Origin: Acidobacteriaceae bacterium
GTDB lineage: Bacteria > Acidobacteriota > Terriglobia > Terriglobales > Acidobacteriaceae
Reading direction: 5' to 3'
Assembly (NCBI GenBank): GCA_003165855.1
Contig: PMXH01000175.1
Coordinates: forward strand, 1-16,245
Length of the DNA: 16,245 nucleotides
Below, one piece after another: positions 14,670 to 16,245 of the stretch (positions are counted from its first letter, which is position 1; each line of letters begins with the position of its first letter). Under the pieces are notes generated by a model. That model made no database searches. It had not been told where the DNA came from and saw only the letters and a list, made by a program, of their open reading frames with translations. Both the position numbers and the translations under genes were made by a program.

Positions 14670-14702
14670 CGCCCTTTGCGTGTAGAAGATCCGGTAATCC
14701 AC
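14589..14702 (-). pseudogene. Remnant of a ParE/RelE-type toxin (N-terminal part only)
   Basis: From a GTG at 14702 the minus strand reads VDYRIFYTQRALNDLAEIIG, then RIPELTGEKLRALPADV and a stop, 37 residues in all. The first 20 residues fit the N-terminus of ParE/RelE-superfamily toxins (Y-x-V/I-x-x-T-x-x-A-x-x-D-L-x-x-I). A full toxin has 85-100 residues, so more than half is missing. Just upstream, in another frame, GPGAAAEEVRKLLPKW could be the tail of its antitoxin, which would end inside the toxin start as is usual for such pairs. The upstream side stops abruptly at the start of the plus-strand antitoxin gene. Family assignment rests on a short stretch only. Confidence 0.42.
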
Positions 14703-14749
14703 TTGGGCAGCAGCTTGCGGACTTCTTCGGCGGCGGCGCCTGGCCCGTG

Positions 14750-14755
14750 TAGAAT
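14750..14755 (+). promoter_or_regulatory. Possible -10 box just upstream of the antitoxin-like gene
   Basis: TAGAAT lies 9 nt before the ATG at 14765. If used, transcription would start about 3 nt before the ATG, giving an almost leaderless mRNA; no Shine-Dalgarno sequence is seen. No clear -35 is present. Confidence 0.3.
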
Positions 14756-14764
14756 AATCTGGTT

Positions 14765-15043
14765 ATGGCGGCAGACAAACGACATGCCCATGAACTGATT
14801 GATCGATTGGCCCCGAGCCAAGTTCCGGCGGTGGTTGGGATCCTCGAGGCTCTGCTTGATCCCGTGTCTCGCGCCATTGCTAATGCTTCAATCGACGACG
14901 AACCGGTCACGAAAGCGGAAGAAAAAGCTCTCGCCGAATCGCGCGAATGGCTGAAGCATAACCAGGGCATCCCCCATGAGCAGATCTTAGCCGAACTCGG
15001 GATTACACAGGAAGAGATCGACAACTACCGAGACCCTAAGTGA
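14765..15043 (+). CDS. Antitoxin-like protein of a type II toxin-antitoxin pair
   Basis: A 92-residue acidic, mostly helical protein beginning MAADKRHAHELIDRLAPSQV. The layout resembles small antitoxins found before RelE-like toxins: an N-terminal helix with ELIDRLAPSQVPAVVGILEA, a central DDEPVTKAEEKALAESREWL acidic helix, and a short C-terminal helix (ILAELGITQEEIDNYRDPK). No classical DNA-binding motif is obvious to me. Its TGA (15041-15043) overlaps the GTG start (15040-15042) of the toxin-like gene, the 4-nt GTGA arrangement usual for coupled antitoxin-toxin pairs. Because the toxin frame is broken, the antitoxin may be an orphan. The identification rests on context and on memory of similar proteins. 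Confidence 0.7.
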   Translation: MAADKRHAHELIDRLAPSQVPAVVGILEALLDPVSRAIANASIDDEPVTKAEEKALAESREWLKHNQGIPHEQILAELGITQEEIDNYRDPK

Positions 15044-15284
15044 AACGGATCGTGTGGACCGATCCGGCCAGGCTCGATGTCCGGGGCCTGAGCAAACCAG
15101 TCGCCATGCAGGTTCTCGCTGCGCTGCATCGTTTTGCGGAATCAGGCGTGGGCGATGTGAAGCCCTCCAAAGCAGAGAAGAACTTCGGCTGCGCATAGGC
15201 GACTACCGCCTCTTCTTCGTTTGCCCAGACACCGACACCATCGAGATTCGCCGGGTCCGTCATCGCGGCGAGGCCTATCGGTGA
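15040..15284 (+). pseudogene. RelE-family toxin disrupted by a single frameshift
   Basis: Starting at GTG 15040, the frame reads VKRIVWTDPARLDVRGLSKP, then VAMQVLAALHRFAESGVGDV and K, the usual first half of an 80-residue RelE-like ribonuclease. After 'gtgaag' (15157-15162) this frame loses homology and stops at TAG 15196-15198. The -1 frame carries on the family pattern: LQSREELRLRIGDYRLFFVC, then PDTDTIEIRRVRHRGEAYR, ending at TGA 15282-15284. Inserting one base after 15162 restores an uninterrupted protein of 81 residues with the RLRIGDYR and RVRHRxEAYR motifs of the family. Either the toxin gene is inactivated or the base is a sequencing or assembly error; no convincing slippery heptamer is present to suggest programmed frameshifting. 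Translation is coupled to the upstream antitoxin by GTGA. Confidence 0.8.
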
Positions 15285-15353
15285 GGTGTTTAACGGTGCC
15301 GACCTTTTGCAAAGGAGGCGAGAAGTGGGCACCCGGCGGGAGAAGGATCGTCG

Positions 15354-15381
15354 TTTCCAACGCAACAAGACGGGATACAAT
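15354..15381 (+). promoter_or_regulatory. Possible promoter with near-leaderless start
   Basis: TTTCCA (15354-15359, four matches to TTGACA) is separated by 16 nt from TACAAT (15376-15381, five matches to TATAAT). Transcription would start around 15388, at or one base before the ATG at 15389, which has no Shine-Dalgarno sequence. This supports the shorter start chosen for the next gene. Confidence 0.4.
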
Positions 15382-15388
15382 TCGGCGT

Positions 15389-15832
15389 ATGACTTGCTAT
15401 TTGGGCTGGGTCGCCTGTCACGCTAGAGAAATCTGGATTGCCGTCGGACCGTTGGCTGGCGTGATCATCGGTTCGTATATCGCCCGTCGGACCCAGCGGA
15501 AACATTGGATTGCGGATAAGAAAAGGGAAGAATATCGGGAACTCATCACGGTCCTCACCGGCGCGTTTAACAGCATGCGCCGCCGTGGACACGTGAAACA
15601 CGTACCTACCTCTGAAGAACAGTTGCACATGATGGCTGCGGAGGATCTGGCCAAGATCACAATCAGCGATCGAATATTTATCGAGCAGGAAGTGCGAGAG
15701 ATGAAAATTCTCAATCGATGGATGTCGCTATTGGACCGCTTCAACGCCGATGGAGATATCAACGCTATGAGTAACGGTGTCGGTGATATCAAGGCGAACC
15801 TGGTATACGCAGCGCTGCAACTGCTGAAGTGA
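15389..15832 (+). CDS. Small protein with one N-terminal membrane helix, function unknown
   Basis: A 147-residue protein. Residues about 12-28 (EIWIAVGPLAGVIIGSYIAR) form a single membrane anchor, followed by the basic TQRKHWIADKKREEYRELIT, which predicts a cytoplasmic soluble part. The rest is helical and charged, with ISDRIFIEQEVREMKILNRW and DRFNADGDINAMSNGVGDIK. The combination of a membrane anchor, 'RxxQRKxWIxDxKxEEYREL' and a helical bundle is one I recall from uncharacterised proteins of soil bacteria, with no assigned role. The frame is open for 56 more codons upstream, but that part overlaps the toxin gene, is not protein-like, and lies before a candidate promoter, so the start at 15389 is preferred. 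Confidence 0.68.
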   Translation: MTCYLGWVACHAREIWIAVGPLAGVIIGSYIARRTQRKHWIADKKREEYRELITVLTGAFNSMRRRGHVKHVPTSEEQLHMMAAEDLAKITISDRIFIEQEVREMKILNRWMSLLDRFNADGDINAMSNGVGDIKANLVYAALQLLK

Positions 15833-15866
15833 GGCTCATCGAGCAGAAATTTGGGGCTCACCAGCA

Positions 15867-16073
15867 CTATTTCTCTTTGATTTTCTCCGACAATTCGCGA
15901 AATTCCTTGGCTTGCTTGTGGCTCGCCTTTATTTGCAACTCTGCGAGCTGTCGAGAGTTCTCGGTCGTCAGCATCGGGGCCAAGGCCTCCAGTTCTGTCG
16001 CTACTTCGTGGGCGTGATCGGCCTCTTTCAACATCAATTGTTCAAATTTCCGGACTGCCTCGTGGTGATCCAT
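15867..16073 (-). CDS. Small highly charged helical protein, function unknown
   Basis: A 68-residue protein, MDHHEAVRKFEQLMLKEADH onward, made almost entirely of Glu, Lys, Ala, Leu and His with no Gly and one Pro. It predicts two long amphipathic helices broken near ALAPMLTTENSRQ, possibly a helical hairpin or coiled coil. GCGAGG lies 3 nt before the ATG. It starts 34 nt after the thiC stop on the same strand and could be the last gene of a thiC transcript. It converges on the upstream membrane protein with 34 nt between stops. I do not recognise a family. Confidence 0.6.
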   Translation of the reverse strand: MDHHEAVRKFEQLMLKEADHAHEVATELEALAPMLTTENSRQLAELQIKASHKQAKEFRELSEKIKEK

Positions 16074-16107
16074 AGACCTCGCTTCAGGATAGATCCAAGT
16101 GCGTGTT

Positions 16108-16245
16108 CTACTTCAGCGTCACTAGCCTGTCCACCAACTCCGAGTAATCTTTCTTCTCAATCCCGTGCACCTGCTTGTTGTACTCGTCCACTTTCGATGA
16201 ATAATTCATCGAGCAGAATTTCGGGCCGCACATCGAGCAGAAGTG
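16108..16245 (-). CDS. thiC: Phosphomethylpyrimidine synthase ThiC, C-terminal end
   Basis: The minus strand enters from the right edge with [20 protein letters not shown], followed by 25 more residues and a TAG at 16108-16110. CSMCGPKFC is the CX2CX4C cluster at the end of every bacterial ThiC, which binds the catalytic [4Fe-4S] cluster for radical SAM chemistry converting aminoimidazole ribotide into the thiamine pyrimidine. Only the last 45 residues are inside the window; the rest of the gene lies to the right. The tail ([20 protein letters not shown]) is not one I can compare in detail. Whether a TPP riboswitch precedes the gene cannot be seen here. Confidence 0.93.
   Translation of the reverse strand, partial: HFCSMCGPKFCSMNYSSKVDEYNKQVHGIEKKDYSELVDRLVTLK

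Noticed and set aside
15040..15198. Programmed -1 frameshifting to make the RelE-like toxin
   Set aside because: No X-XXY-YYZ slippery site in the proper frame was found in the overlap zone, and toxin genes of this family are not known to use one; a mutation or sequencing error is simpler.
15418..15867. Minus-strand frame of about 149 codons opposite the membrane-anchored protein
   Set aside because: Ser/Arg/Pro/Ile composition without domain features, while the plus-strand frame has a membrane anchor and a protein-like helical part.
16207..16245. A 24-bp tandem repeat (CATCGAGCAGAA...) at the right edge, with a similar copy at 15837-15860
   Set aside because: The tandem copies encode the two FCSM segments of the ThiC cysteine motif, so protein sequence explains them. 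The third copy shares only about 13 exact bases, which is expected by chance in 16 kb.
1..16245. CRISPR array, tRNA or rRNA genes, insertion sequence ends, phage or secretion-system genes
   Set aside because: Looked for on both strands; no regularly spaced identical repeats, no cloverleaf-like or rRNA-like sequence, and no transposase, integrase or structural phage motifs were seen.

Overview
This is a moderately GC-rich bacterial window carrying about 18 protein-coding genes and gene fragments, with short gaps and no rRNA, tRNA, CRISPR array or insertion sequence that I could recognise. The gene set, the heptad repeats between genes, the PSMA-type M28 peptidase, the secreted DUF4097-like protein and the small one-helix 'RxxQRKxWI' membrane protein all fit a soil Acidobacteriota (Terriglobia/Koribacter-like) chromosome. 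That placement is inference from gene style and was not tested by a search.

Left part (1-4717). The end of an APC/CAT-type amino-acid permease is closed by a strong intrinsic terminator. Then come a bifunctional NAD(P)HX repair enzyme (epimerase plus dehydratase), a convergent exported Gfo/Idh/MocA oxidoreductase, a small PilZ-like protein, and tsaE (tRNA t6A synthesis). nnr and tsaE are neighbours in many bacteria; here they are separated by the oxidoreductase and the PilZ gene.

Middle, minus strand (4898-8084). Reading right to left: a class I SAM methyltransferase, a group II PLP decarboxylase very like animal aromatic-amino-acid decarboxylase, and fabI. The first two are 41 nt apart; fabI follows after a gap holding dispersed-repeat sequence.

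Middle, plus strand (8269-14669). proB (short form without a PUA domain) overlaps proA by one base (TGATG) and supplies the first two steps of proline synthesis. Next are a secreted zinc M28 exopeptidase of the glutamate-carboxypeptidase II type, a MarC-family membrane protein 4 nt later, a secreted DUF4097-like beta-repeat protein, and a four-helix membrane protein with its own promoter. An unidentified open frame lies antisense to the proA/M28 junction.

Right end (14589-16245). This is a small accessory patch of toxin-antitoxin debris: a ParE-like N-terminal remnant on the minus strand, a complete antitoxin-like gene, and a RelE-like toxin broken by a single -1 frameshift. It is followed by a small membrane-anchored protein, a 68-residue helical protein, and the C-terminal end of thiC (with its CX2CX4C iron-sulfur motif) entering from the right on the minus strand.

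I did not find a clear new multi-gene system. The most unusual points are the layered toxin-antitoxin remnants, the 6-codon leader ORF coupled to proB, the enlarged loop in the PSMA-like peptidase, and the unexplained antisense reading frame at 10243-10461.
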